14,739 bases of DNA, from positions 1-14,739 of the forward strand of contig JALHFZ010000044.1 in the NCBI GenBank assembly GCA_022837505.1, read 5' to 3'. The translations under genes were made by a program, and so were the position numbers. The notes beneath the pieces were generated by a model. That model had not been told where the DNA came from. It searched no databases and worked only from the letters and a program-made list of their open reading frames with translations. This document shows, piece after piece, positions 1-7,934 of the stretch (its first letter is position 1; each line of letters starts with the position of its first letter). Origin of the DNA: Synergistaceae bacterium (GTDB lineage: Bacteria; Synergistota; Synergistia; Synergistales; Aminobacteriaceae).

Positions 1-387
1 GGGAGCGGCTATCAGGAGGCTGGCCGTCCCGTCTCCATTTCCCTCGCTGTTTCTCTCGGCAATGTTCCCCCCATAAGGCTGTTCATGCGGGGCGAGGGAG
101 ATCTGCCAGAACCGGTGGAAGGGCGGATAACAGTTCGGCAGTGGTTCTTCACCACGGGGACCCTCACAAGCCCTTCGGTTCCGGGAAGCAGCGGGTCTGC
201 GTCCCTTTCGTGGACGCCCGAGAAAGGAAAGACTCCCGAGTCCTTCGCGCTGGACCTTGTTATGTTCTACACCCTTGAGTTTTTCAAAAGAACCGGCGAA
301 CCCTGGAGCAGTGACGGCTCTCCCCTCCGGTACGACAACTTGTCGGTATCCTTCCCGGTAGGGATCTACTTCTGCCCCGTGAAGTGA
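1..387 (+). CDS. Hypothetical protein, C-terminal part (5' end outside window)
   Basis: The reading frame is open from the first base of the window to a TGA at 385-387, so this is the last 128 residues of a longer protein. An ATG at 85 is only an internal methionine, because the frame continues upstream without a stop and no ribosome binding site precedes it. The visible part is rich in Gly, Ser, Pro and aromatic residues and looks beta-strand-like (for example FALDLVMFYTLEFF near the middle and YDNLSVSFPVGIYF at the end). I see no membrane helix or catalytic motif and do not recognise the family. The next gene starts 43 bases downstream on the same strand, with no terminator between, so the two are probably co-transcribed. 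An envelope or exported protein would fit that neighbour, but this is a guess. Confidence 0.6.
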   Translation, partial: GSGYQEAGRPVSISLAVSLGNVPPIRLFMRGEGDLPEPVEGRITVRQWFFTTGTLTSPSVPGSSGSASLSWTPEKGKTPESFALDLVMFYTLEFFKRTGEPWSSDGSPLRYDNLSVSFPVGIYFCPVK

Positions 388-430
388 TGTCATCCGTCCC
401 GGCATCTGATCAGAGAAGGAGGAAGCAATC

Positions 431-2896
431 ATGAACAGTCATCTTTCAAAAACACTCTGCCGCTCTTTCCGGAAAATGGGAGAAAAAACAGTACCCCCCG
501 TCCGGTATCTCCTCATGCCCCTCGTTCTTCTTCTGGTTCTTGTACCGGTGTTTTCCGCTGCAGGGGCTGAAATTCAAGGAGCTGCCATCCCGGCTGGGGA
601 GGACGTTCCGCCGGGGATGACCCTGCGGTGGATGAACTACTTCTACATGACGATCCCCTCCGACTGGAAGCCCATGATGGACAGAGATGGCGTGGGTTAC
701 TTTACGGGAGCACACCCTGAGGCCATGGATGACCCTTCTTCTGCCGCCATCCCGGCGATCACCCTTGGCGTCACTCGTCAGAAGCCTCCAAAAGGAGGCG
801 ACTACCGGGCCTTTTTCGCCGAGATAGAAAAAATGGCCGCAAAGGACAAGGTGAAGAACTTCTCCTCAAAGGAAGAGGAGACCACCATCGGCGGACGCCC
901 TGCGGTCTTCTATACCTTTTCCGCCGAGGGGGATGCAAAGGGAACGGTCAGGAAAATGGGGGGAAACATCGTCGTGGGCAAGGAACCCGACCAGGAGGGG
1001 ATGTATACCCTCATTATGGTCGCGGGCTCATCCGAATCGGCGGACAAGTACAGAGATGTCATCAAAACGGTTCTCGAGTCAGCAAAGGAAGGAGCCGCCC
1101 CCCTCGAGAAGAACGGGTTATTCCCCTTCGGGGCGACCCAGGAGAGTTTCCGGCATTCCGAGGGGCCCTTTGCCGCGGCAGATGGAACCGTAGCGGTCCT
1201 TGACCGTTTCGGCAAAAGAATCCGTTTTTTCGATCCCGCCGGAGTTCTTCTGGATGAGTGGGGAACGAAGGGAAAGGGAGAGGAGGGCACCTTTGCCTGG
1301 CCTACGGTCATAGCCTTTGCCCCCGACGGATCTCTCTACGTGGCCGACGAGGGATATTCTGTAGACGCCAACATCCAGCATTTCTCCCGGAAGGGGGAGT
1401 TCCTGGGCAAAATAAAGGCGGACACGAAATCCATGGGGGATAAAGGTATCTACAAACCTCAGTTCCTCGGCGTGACCGAGACGGGGAAAATCGTCACCCT
1501 GGGGAGCAGCGAGATAAGCGAGGGGAAGCCCCGGGTGCTCATATTCTCACCGGAGGGAAAATTACTGGCCTCCTGGGACCTGAAGTCAGTGAATCAGATG
1601 GCCCTCCTTCCCGGAGAAAAAATCATCCTCTCCAAGACACCGGCGGAAAACGACAATGCCGACACCTTCGAGGTGTACGACCTTGAGGGAAAGCTCCTGA
1701 GAGAGTGGAGCCTCTGGGGAACGGATTTACCTCCGACTCCCGGGGATGAAAAAACCTACTTCCGGCCTGACTACATCGGAGCGGACAGGGAGGGAAGGAT
1801 CTACGTCTATGACGATTCCGAGGACGGAATATGGATCTACGACGGAGAGGGGCGGTTTCTGCAGGTTGTCCCCGTCCGGAGGAGCTTCGGCATCGTCGAG
1901 GGGATGGCCGTGCTGCCCGACGGAGACGTCATCATTAAAGACCGACCCAGCGGATACGGCCCCGGTGAGCCCTCGATTCACCGGATGAAAAACGCCTTTC
2001 CCGCCAAACCCCTTCCTTCCGCCCTGCAGGCACTTCCCGAACAAAAGGGGGTTGATGCGCCCTCTGCAAAGCTGCCGGAACAGGAGAGCATGGCGGAGGA
2101 GACAGTTTTGCAGAAATCGATTCCTCAATCCGGAGAGGACGGCAAAAAGCCGGCCCTTGAGGAGGAACTGGCGATTCTGAAGAAGGCCCTCTCCCTCCGG
2201 GAGGAGGCCGCCTCCCTCGAGGACGGAGGAGACTTGGCAGGAGCCGCCGCAAAATACAGAGAGAGCCTCGGGCTTCATGATGATCCGGCGGCAAGGGAAT
2301 ATGCCGAGGGGCTGGAGCGGCGGGCTGCCCTCCCTCCGCCCGGGGAAGTGAAATCCCAACCGGAGGGGGATCAAAAGGCCGGACAGGAGGGGGAGCAGAA
2401 GCCTCTGACGGAGCCGGACCAGAAGACTGGATCAGACCCCGGAAAAATAGCTGCCCCTGAAGCTGGTGGAAAACCAGAAGCCGGGGGGCCGCAGAAGACC
2501 GTACCGGAACTCCCGGAGGTCCCCGACCTCTCCGCCTTCACTGAATCCCCCGCCAGGGGCCTCAAAGATCAGGCCGAGGCCCTCTGGAGGGAGGCGGCAG
2601 AGCTGCAGAGGGCGAAAAAGTACGACGAAGCCCTTTCCCTCTATCGCAGAGGGCTTGATCTGATGCCCGATAAGGATGTGGAGCTCCATGCCGCACGGCT
2701 CGAAGCGGTCATCCCGAAAGCGAAGGGGAGAGCTGAAGCCCTCTGGCGCCAGGGGATGGAGCTGCAGAAGGGGAAAAGATACGCCGATGCCCTGCGGAAA
2801 TACCGGGAGGGACTGGCCATCTACCATAATGCCACCGTGGAGGAGCACGTGCGGAAGCTCGATGCCTTCATGAAAAAGGAGAAGATGCAGCTCTAA
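431..2896 (+). CDS. Exported PsbP/DcrB-like + NHL beta-propeller + TPR-like protein
   Basis: An 821-residue protein of unknown specific function. The ATG at 431 is preceded by a strong Shine-Dalgarno (GAAGGAGGAAG), so I keep it over the in-frame ATG at 476. A long basic N-region (1-25) leads into a hydrophobic core (26-41) and an AGA motif ending at residue 46, a plausible signal peptidase I site. Residues about 65-220 resemble the PsbP/DcrB fold: a 'YMTIPSDW' opening, a 'GGRPAVFYTF' strand, and a 'YRDVIKTVLESAK' closing helix. Residues about 235-545 contain repeated blade-like units such as VAVLDRFGKRIRFFDPAG, APDGSLYVAD and DREGRIYVYDD, typical of NHL/6-bladed propellers. A Pro/Glu/Gln/Lys-rich linker follows. 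TPR-like helix pairs lie at about 590-617, 716-743 and 769-796; the last two are clear copies (ALWREAAELQ.. and ALWRQGMELQ..). A periplasmic scaffold or sensor is plausible. The fold calls are from pattern reading only. Confidence 0.8.
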   Translation: MNSHLSKTLCRSFRKMGEKTVPPVRYLLMPLVLLLVLVPVFSAAGAEIQGAAIPAGEDVPPGMTLRWMNYFYMTIPSDWKPMMDRDGVGYFTGAHPEAMDDPSSAAIPAITLGVTRQKPPKGGDYRAFFAEIEKMAAKDKVKNFSSKEEETTIGGRPAVFYTFSAEGDAKGTVRKMGGNIVVGKEPDQEGMYTLIMVAGSSESADKYRDVIKTVLESAKEGAAPLEKNGLFPFGATQESFRHSEGPFAAADGTVAVLDRFGKRIRFFDPAGVLLDEWGTKGKGEEGTFAWPTVIAFAPDGSLYVADEGYSVDANIQHFSRKGEFLGKIKADTKSMGDKGIYKPQFLGVTETGKIVTLGSSEISEGKPRVLIFSPEGKLLASWDLKSVNQMALLPGEKIILSKTPAENDNADTFEVYDLEGKLLREWSLWGTDLPPTPGDEKTYFRPDYIGADREGRIYVYDDSEDGIWIYDGEGRFLQVVPVRRSFGIVEGMAVLPDGDVIIKDRPSGYGPGEPSIHRMKNAFPAKPLPSALQALPEQKGVDAPSAKLPEQESMAEETVLQKSIPQSGEDGKKPALEEELAILKKALSLREEAASLEDGGDLAGAAAKYRESLGLHDDPAAREYAEGLERRAALPPPGEVKSQPEGDQKAGQEGEQKPLTEPDQKTGSDPGKIAAPEAGGKPEAGGPQKTVPELPEVPDLSAFTESPARGLKDQAEALWREAAELQRAKKYDEALSLYRRGLDLMPDKDVELHAARLEAVIPKAKGRAEALWRQGMELQKGKRYADALRKYREGLAIYHNATVEEHVRKLDAFMKKEKMQL

Positions 2897-2920
2897 TTCC
2901 AGGGATCGCATTTTAGCGAG

Positions 2921-2968
2921 AATAAAAAGAGCCGCTGCCTTCCAAGGGCTGCGGCTCTCTCTTTTTTT
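2921..2968. terminator. Bidirectional intrinsic terminator between convergent operons
   Basis: The arms AGAGCCGC (2928-2935) and GCGGCTCT (2951-2958) pair perfectly, and an inner GCC/GGC extends the stem after a T-T mismatch. On the + strand the stem is followed by CTC and seven T (2962-2968). On the - strand it is followed by TTTTTATT, the complement of 2921-2927. It can therefore end the + strand operon, whose last stop is at 2896, and also the - strand operon, whose last stop is at 3147. A second, AT-rich hairpin (GAAAAT/ATTTTC, 3018-3034, then TATTATTTTTT) is weaker. The remainder of 2897-3146 shows no gene. Confidence 0.8.
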
Positions 2969-3146
2969 AAATTTTCCAGAGTAGAATTATCAAGACGGGA
3001 AAAACTGCATTTCCCTTGAAAATCCGGAATTTTCTATTATTTTTTCGGTATCTTGAAGGAGGGCTGAAATAACTTTCCGGGGTTGATTCTTTTCGGAGGC
3101 TGCCCCCACTTTCCTGACCTGTTTTCGTCCGGAGAAACCCGTCAGC

Positions 3147-4424
3147 CTACTGCAGAAGGTTTTTCCGCATCTCCTTCGCCTTTGCGAGGATCTCCTCCCT
3201 GTCGGCATGGGGGTATCCGCCCTCCCGGTAGATCCACCGCCCGGCGACCATTGTACCGGCGATATCCTCCGCACCCCCCGCATAGACGAGGTATCCGTGG
3301 ACGTTCCCCTCGTCCACGCCCACGTAGGAGGGGCTGTCGAGGTCGACCAGGACGAGGTCCGCCGCCCACCCCTCCCGTATCAGGCCCGTGCGGGGGAAGC
3401 CGAGGGCTTTGGCCCCTTCGAGGGTGGCCATCCGCAGGACATCCCGGGCCGGTACCGCCGTGGGGTCCCTCCTGGTCCCCTTGGCGAGGAGGGCGGCGCT
3501 GCGCATCTCCCCCCAGATGTCGAGGCGGTTGTTGCTCGCCGCTCCGTCGGTACCCAGGGCGATCCGGGGCATCTTCGCGGAGATGCCCGAAAGATCCATA
3601 ATGCCGCTTCCCAGCTTGCAGTTGCTGTTGGGGTTGTGAACGAGGGCCGTGCGGGAGAAATCAGCTTCGTCAAGGGTTGCAGGGTCGAGCCAGACGCAGT
3701 GGGCGAGGAGCGCTGAGGGGGCGGAGGCGATCCCCGATTCCTCAAGGTACTCCGCCGGAGAAAGGCCGAAGTTCTTCCGCAGATACTCTATTTCATCCTG
3801 AGTTTCAAGAAAATGGAAATGCACACCCAAATTCCTGTCCTTTGCAGCGGCGCATATCTCCTTCAGAAAGGGGAGGGAAAGGGTGTAGGGGGCGTGGGGG
3901 CCGAGCTGGACGGAAACGAAGTCTTTATGGCCCCTCCATGTGTCGGCGAGGGCCAGGCCTTCGGCGAGCTTCTCCGGACCGTCCCCGACGATCCCCCGGC
4001 AGGGGGCGATGCGGACCCCCGTCTCAAGGGCGGCCTCCACCACGGCATCCATCTCGAAGTACATATCCGCGAAGGCAGTGACGCCCCTGGCGGCCATCTC
4101 GAGGAGGGCCTGCTTCGTCCCCCAGTAGATATGCTCCCGGGTGAGCCGGGCCTCAAGGGGCCATATCTTCGTCTCAAGCCATACCTTCAGAGGCGAATCC
4201 TCCCCCAGCCCCCGGAGCAGCACCATGGCGGCATGGGTATGGGCGTTCACGAACCCCGGGATCAGGGCCATTTTCCCCCTTCCGTCCACCACCTCCTCAC
4301 AGGGAGGAGCTTCTCCGGCCGGGAGGATGGCGGAGATAACCCCTTCCTCAATGAGAAGGGAGGCGTACTCCCCCCGCTCCCGGAGGGCGTCGCACAGAAG
4401 CATATTCTTCAGCAGAAGGGTCAT
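3147..4424 (-). CDS. mtaD: MtaD-type 5'-methylthioadenosine/S-adenosylhomocysteine deaminase
   Basis: A cytosolic, metal-dependent amidohydrolase that converts the adenine of MTA, SAH and related nucleosides to hypoxanthine. With the start used here it has 425 residues, usual for the family. Visible family motifs are NAHTHA with metal ligands H62 and H64, the LLRGLGED loop (69-76), GPHAPYT (175-181), HFHFLET with H204 and E207, AHCVWL (H242), and LGTDGAASNN (D293). The order and wording match the characterised Thermotoga enzyme TM0936 as I recall it. An in-frame GTG at 4436 gives five more codons. I prefer the ATG at 4424: it overlaps the ahcY stop (TAATG), has AAGGAG just upstream, and opens with the typical 'MTLLLKN'. 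It is the last gene before the terminator. Neighbouring ahcY and mtnA support a role in recycling SAM by-products. A related amidohydrolase with another nucleoside substrate, such as 5'-deoxyadenosine, is possible. Confidence 0.9.
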   Translation of the reverse strand: MTLLLKNMLLCDALRERGEYASLLIEEGVISAILPAGEAPPCEEVVDGRGKMALIPGFVNAHTHAAMVLLRGLGEDSPLKVWLETKIWPLEARLTREHIYWGTKQALLEMAARGVTAFADMYFEMDAVVEAALETGVRIAPCRGIVGDGPEKLAEGLALADTWRGHKDFVSVQLGPHAPYTLSLPFLKEICAAAKDRNLGVHFHFLETQDEIEYLRKNFGLSPAEYLEESGIASAPSALLAHCVWLDPATLDEADFSRTALVHNPNSNCKLGSGIMDLSGISAKMPRIALGTDGAASNNRLDIWGEMRSAALLAKGTRRDPTAVPARDVLRMATLEGAKALGFPRTGLIREGWAADLVLVDLDSPSYVGVDEGNVHGYLVYAGGAEDIAGTMVAGRWIYREGGYPHADREEILAKAKEMRKNLLQ

Positions 4425-5665
4425 TACTCCTTCCACCCTCTCATATATTCCTCCTGTTCCGGTGTCATGGAGTCAAGGGTGATGTCCATGGAGGCGAGCT
4501 TTCTCTCCATGACGCCCCGGTCGATCTCCTCGGGGACATCGTAGAGCCCCGGCTCGAGGTCATGGCGGGTCAGATAAATGGCAGTCTCGAGCTGAAGGGC
4601 GAAGCTGAGGTCCATGATCTCCACGGGGTGGCCGTCGGCGCAGGCGAGGTTGACGAGACGCCCCTCTCCCAGAAGGTGAAGGCGGCGGCCGTCCTTCATG
4701 GTATAGGTGGTGATGCCGGGGCGGCTCTCTTCAATCGACAGGGCCAGGGCCCCGAGGTCGGGCTTGCAGATCTCCACGTCGAAATGCCCGGCGTTCCCCA
4801 GAAGGACGCCGTCCTTCATCTTCTCGAAATGCTCTCCCCGGATAACCCGGGTGTTTCCCGTGAGGGTGAGGAAGATATCCCCGAGGGGGGCGGCCTCAGC
4901 CATGGAGGCGAGGGAATATCCGTCCATGAGGGCCTCAAAGGCCCGGTGGGGGTCGATCTCCACCACCACAACCCGGGCGCCCAGGGCTGAGGCCCGGAGG
5001 GCGATCCCCCGGCCGCACCAGCCGTACCCTATGACCACCACGGTCTTCCCCGCGATCAGAAGGTTTGTGGTGCGGAGGAGGCCGTCGAGGACGGACTGCC
5101 CAGTGCCGTAGCGGTTGTCGAAGAGATATTTGCTGAAGGCGTCGTTGACGGAGATCATGGGGAGAGCCAATACCCCCTCCCTGTGCATGGCCTTCAGGCG
5201 CTTCACCCCGGAGGTTGTCTCCTCCGAGCCCCCCTTGACTCCCGGAAGGACATCCCTTCGGGTGGTATGGAGGGCGGCGGCGAGGTCCGCGCCGTCATCG
5301 GCCAGCAGGGTGGGCTTTCCGTCAAGGACGGAGTCGATATGGGCGAAATATTCCTCCGTGGTCATCCCGTGGCGGCTGAAGACAGCCACTCCCCCCTTCA
5401 CGAGGGCGGCGCATACGTCGTCCTGGGTGGAGAGGGGGTTGCTCCCCGCGGCGGTCACCTCGGCTCCGAGGGCCTTCATGGTCAGCAGAAGACAGGCCGT
5501 CTTGGCCTCGAGATGAAGGCAGGCGGCGATCCGCTCTCCCCGGAGGGGCTGCTCTGCCCGGTATCTCTCCTCGAGGAGATTGAGTACGGGCATGTACTGG
5601 CGGGCCCAGGATATTTTCTTCTCCCCCGAGGGGGCAAGGGAGGGATCGGCAATTGTAGACTTCAC
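4424..5665 (-). CDS. ahcY: Adenosylhomocysteinase (SAH hydrolase), short form
   Basis: Reversible NAD-dependent hydrolysis of S-adenosylhomocysteine to homocysteine and adenosine in the cytosol, which relieves product inhibition of methyltransferases. Motifs in order: CLHLEAKTA (49-57), GSNPLSTQDD (74-83), GGSEETTSG (145-153), NDAFSKYLFDN with K179 and D183, the Rossmann loop GYGWCGRG (213-220), GNAGHFDVEI (290-299) and ACADGHP (341-347). At 413 residues it belongs to the short archaeal/Thermotoga-like group. The C-terminus ends in EEYMRGWKE and lacks the Lys-Tyr tail that contacts NAD in longer enzymes. The start is a GTG at 5665 with AAAAGGAG eight bases upstream; it overlaps the mtnA stop as GTGA. 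The 3' end overlaps the deaminase ATG (TAATG). That coupling raises the possibility that S-inosylhomocysteine is the real substrate. Confidence 0.93.
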   Translation of the reverse strand: MKSTIADPSLAPSGEKKISWARQYMPVLNLLEERYRAEQPLRGERIAACLHLEAKTACLLLTMKALGAEVTAAGSNPLSTQDDVCAALVKGGVAVFSRHGMTTEEYFAHIDSVLDGKPTLLADDGADLAAALHTTRRDVLPGVKGGSEETTSGVKRLKAMHREGVLALPMISVNDAFSKYLFDNRYGTGQSVLDGLLRTTNLLIAGKTVVVIGYGWCGRGIALRASALGARVVVVEIDPHRAFEALMDGYSLASMAEAAPLGDIFLTLTGNTRVIRGEHFEKMKDGVLLGNAGHFDVEICKPDLGALALSIEESRPGITTYTMKDGRRLHLLGEGRLVNLACADGHPVEIMDLSFALQLETAIYLTRHDLEPGLYDVPEEIDRGVMERKLASMDITLDSMTPEQEEYMRGWKE

Positions 5666-6684
5666 GGCAATTCTCCTTTTTCATGAAAAAGGGCCTTCAG
5701 CGACTCGCCGTAGGGCGGCCGGGCGACCCCTTTTTCCGTAATGATGGCGGCGATCAGGGACGCATCCGTCACGTCGAAGGCCGGGTTCCACAGGGTGTAC
5801 CTTTCGGGGAGGGTTCCCCCTCCGGGGAGGAGGCGCATCTCCATGGTATCCCGTTCCTCGATGGGAATGGAGTCACCGGAGGAAAGGGTTCGATCTATGG
5901 TGCTGAGCGGGGCGGCGATATAGAAGGGGACTTTGAAATGGGCTGCGAGGACCGCCAGGGAGAGGGTGCCGATCTTGTTGGCGGCGTCGCCGTTGGCGGC
6001 GACCCTGTCTGCTCCGGTGATCACAGCTTCGATTTTGCCCCTTTTCAGCAAAGCGGCTGCCATGCTGTCGCAGATCAGCGTCACGTCAAAGCCGTCCTCG
6101 AGAAGCTCCCAGACGGTCAGACGGGCCCCCTGAAGGACCGGACGGGTCTCGGTGGCGTAGACCTTGACGGTCTTCCCCGCCTCCCGGGCAGAGCGGATCA
6201 CCCCGAGGGCCGTGCCGTGACCCCCCGTGGCCAGGGCTCCGGCGTTGCAGTGGGTCAGCACGGTGCAGCTGGGTGGAAGAAGGGCGGCCCCGGCCTCTCC
6301 GAGGAGGCGGTTGTTCTCCCGGTCCTCCCGGTGGATCGACCGGGCTTCCTCAAGGAGTGCCGGATAGAGGTCTTTGTCGGGGAGAAGGGCCAGTTTTCTT
6401 TTCATGCGGTCAAGGGCCCAGAAGAGGTTCACCGCCGTCGGGCGGGTCCGGGCGAGGCGTTCGCAGGCAGCCTCGGCGGCGCTCCTGCCCGATCTTGAGG
6501 CGAGGGCGACGCCGCAGGCGGCGGCGATCCCGATGGCGGGGGCCCCCCGGACGGCGAGGGAATCGATTGCACGGGCAGTTTCCTCAGCGGAGGTACAGGG
6601 GATATACTCCACCGTCCCGGGAAGGCGCCGCTGGTCGAGGATATACAGAATGTCATTCTCGAAGCGCAGTGTCTCAGGCAGCAT
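5662..6684 (-). CDS. mtnA: S-methyl-5-thioribose-1-phosphate isomerase
   Basis: Isomerises 5-methylthioribose-1-phosphate to 5-methylthioribulose-1-phosphate in methionine salvage; related enzymes also handle 5-deoxyribose-1-phosphate. The 340-residue length is normal. Family signatures are clear: RGAPAIG (46-52), the catalytic cysteine C146 in THCNAGALAT, ATETRP (177-182), and the catalytic aspartate D226 in GADRVAANGD followed by NKIGT. These features separate it from its eIF2B-alpha relatives. The ATG at 6684 has a strong GAGGAGG six bases upstream, inside the 32-base gap after xseA. The end overlaps the ahcY GTG start by four bases. No MTA phosphorylase or MTR kinase gene is in the window. 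Its supply of sugar phosphate may come from deaminated MTA plus a purine nucleoside phosphorylase encoded elsewhere. Confidence 0.93.
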   Translation of the reverse strand: MLPETLRFENDILYILDQRRLPGTVEYIPCTSAEETARAIDSLAVRGAPAIGIAAACGVALASRSGRSAAEAACERLARTRPTAVNLFWALDRMKRKLALLPDKDLYPALLEEARSIHREDRENNRLLGEAGAALLPPSCTVLTHCNAGALATGGHGTALGVIRSAREAGKTVKVYATETRPVLQGARLTVWELLEDGFDVTLICDSMAAALLKRGKIEAVITGADRVAANGDAANKIGTLSLAVLAAHFKVPFYIAAPLSTIDRTLSSGDSIPIEERDTMEMRLLPGGGTLPERYTLWNPAFDVTDASLIAAIITEKGVARPPYGESLKALFHEKGELP

Positions 6685-6716
6685 GAAAAACCTCCTCGAA
6701 AAGAAAGACGGGGCTT

Positions 6717-7934
6717 TTACTCCCCCTCTTCAAGATGAACGGATTGAACTCCCGCCACGGCGTCGCCGTCCAGAAAACGGAGCCGGACCTGGTCTCCCGG
6801 GGATATCTCCCCTGCGGAGCGGACCGGGGTTCCGTCCTTCTCGCAGAGAATAAACCCTCTTCCGAAGACCTTCAGGGGGGAGAGGGCGTCGAGACTCGCC
6901 GCTCCTGAGGAAAGGCGCTCGCTGAATGCGGCAAGCCGTCCGTCAGCGGCGGCACAGAGGCGGGCGGCGGAGAGGCGGCAGGAGGAATCGAGCTCCGCCA
7001 TGATCCGCTCCGTTGTGCGGGCTCCCCTGCTGCGCAGGGACTGCACATCCTTCTCAAGGGTGCGGATCTCACGGATGACGCAGGATGCGGCGAGGGATTT
7101 TCTGGATTTCAGCCGGGAGAGGATGTCCCGGAAATCGGGAAAGACCCTTTCGGCGGCCCCCGAGGGCGTCGGGGCGAAGAGGTCTGCGGCGAGGTCGCTC
7201 AGGGTGGAGTCGATCTCATGCCCCACTCCGGTCACCAGGGGGACGGGGCTTCCCGCCACGGCCCGGACTACCTGCTCGTCGTCAAAGGGGGCGAGGTCGT
7301 CCCGGCTTCCCCCTCCCCGGACGAGCATGACGCAGTCGAGGTCCGGTATTCCCGCCGCCCTTCCCAGGGCCTCGGCGATCTCCCTCGGGGCGTCGTACCC
7401 CTGGACGAGGGTAGGAATAACGAGGATGCTGCAGGAGGGCATCCGTCCGGCCGAGACGGAGAGGACGTCCTGGAGGGCAGCCCCGGTGCGGGAGGTGACC
7501 ACGGCGACCTTCTCGGGGTAGAGGGGGAGGGGGCGCTTTCGCCGGGGATCGAAAAGCCCTTCCTTCTCGAGGCGGGCCTGAAGCTCCTGCCGCGCCCGGT
7601 CAGCCGCTCCCTTCCCCAGGGGGACGAGGCGCCTGACCAGAAGCTGATAGCTCCCCCGGGGGGCGTAGACCGACACCCCGCCCTCGGCGATCACCTCGTC
7701 TCCGTTCTTCGGCCACTGGGGTACAAAGGAGTGGTAGTTTTTGAAGAAGGCGCAGGAGATGCGGCTCTCCCTCCCCAGAAGGGTGAAATAGACGTGTCCG
7801 CTGGTGTGCTTCTTCATCTCGGCGATCTCCCCCCGGACGACCGCCGACTTCAGTATGGGGTCGCCGAGAAAGAGGAGGGAGATGCGGGAGGATATCTCGT
7901 CAACGGTGAGGATCAGCCGGCTCTGTTCAGTCAT
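6717..7934 (-). CDS. xseA: Exodeoxyribonuclease VII large subunit
   Basis: Catalytic subunit of exonuclease VII, which degrades single-stranded DNA from both ends. It has 405 residues from the ATG at 7934. Residues about 5-105 form the OB-fold (LTVDEISSRI, VRGEIAEMK, SGHVYFTL). The catalytic domain follows with VAVVTSRTGAALQDV (143-157), RGGGSRDDL (206-214), GVGHEIDSTLSDLAAD (236-251) and APTPSGAAE (254-262). A helical segment leads to the C-terminal LSPLKVFGRGF and a DG-containing strand region. The frame stays open upstream to 8123, but that stretch lies inside nusB and is Arg/Pro-rich, unlike any XseA N-terminus. The ATG overlaps the nusB stop as ATGA, so translation is probably coupled, which fits the weak ribosome binding site. 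The usual partner gene xseB does not follow; mtnA does. Confidence 0.93.
   Translation of the reverse strand: MTEQSRLILTVDEISSRISLLFLGDPILKSAVVRGEIAEMKKHTSGHVYFTLLGRESRISCAFFKNYHSFVPQWPKNGDEVIAEGGVSVYAPRGSYQLLVRRLVPLGKGAADRARQELQARLEKEGLFDPRRKRPLPLYPEKVAVVTSRTGAALQDVLSVSAGRMPSCSILVIPTLVQGYDAPREIAEALGRAAGIPDLDCVMLVRGGGSRDDLAPFDDEQVVRAVAGSPVPLVTGVGHEIDSTLSDLAADLFAPTPSGAAERVFPDFRDILSRLKSRKSLAASCVIREIRTLEKDVQSLRSRGARTTERIMAELDSSCRLSAARLCAAADGRLAAFSERLSSGAASLDALSPLKVFGRGFILCEKDGTPVRSAGEISPGDQVRLRFLDGDAVAGVQSVHLEEGE

Noticed and set aside
1727..2374. 215-codon - strand frame inside the propeller gene
   Set aside because: Shadow frame opposite a gene with a signal peptide, strong ribosome binding site and repeat domains.
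3018..3041. AT-rich hairpin followed by T-run as a main + strand terminator
   Set aside because: The 6-bp AT stem is weak and a much stronger terminator lies just upstream; at most a back-up.
2990..3283. Small - strand frame in the convergent intergenic region
   Set aside because: Most of it overlaps the deaminase gene in another frame, and it has no ribosome binding site; the region shows only terminator hairpins.
5683..6498. Long + strand frame of 271 codons opposite mtnA
   Set aside because: Antisense shadow of a well-supported gene in GC-rich DNA; composition is Gly/Arg-rich with no domain sense.
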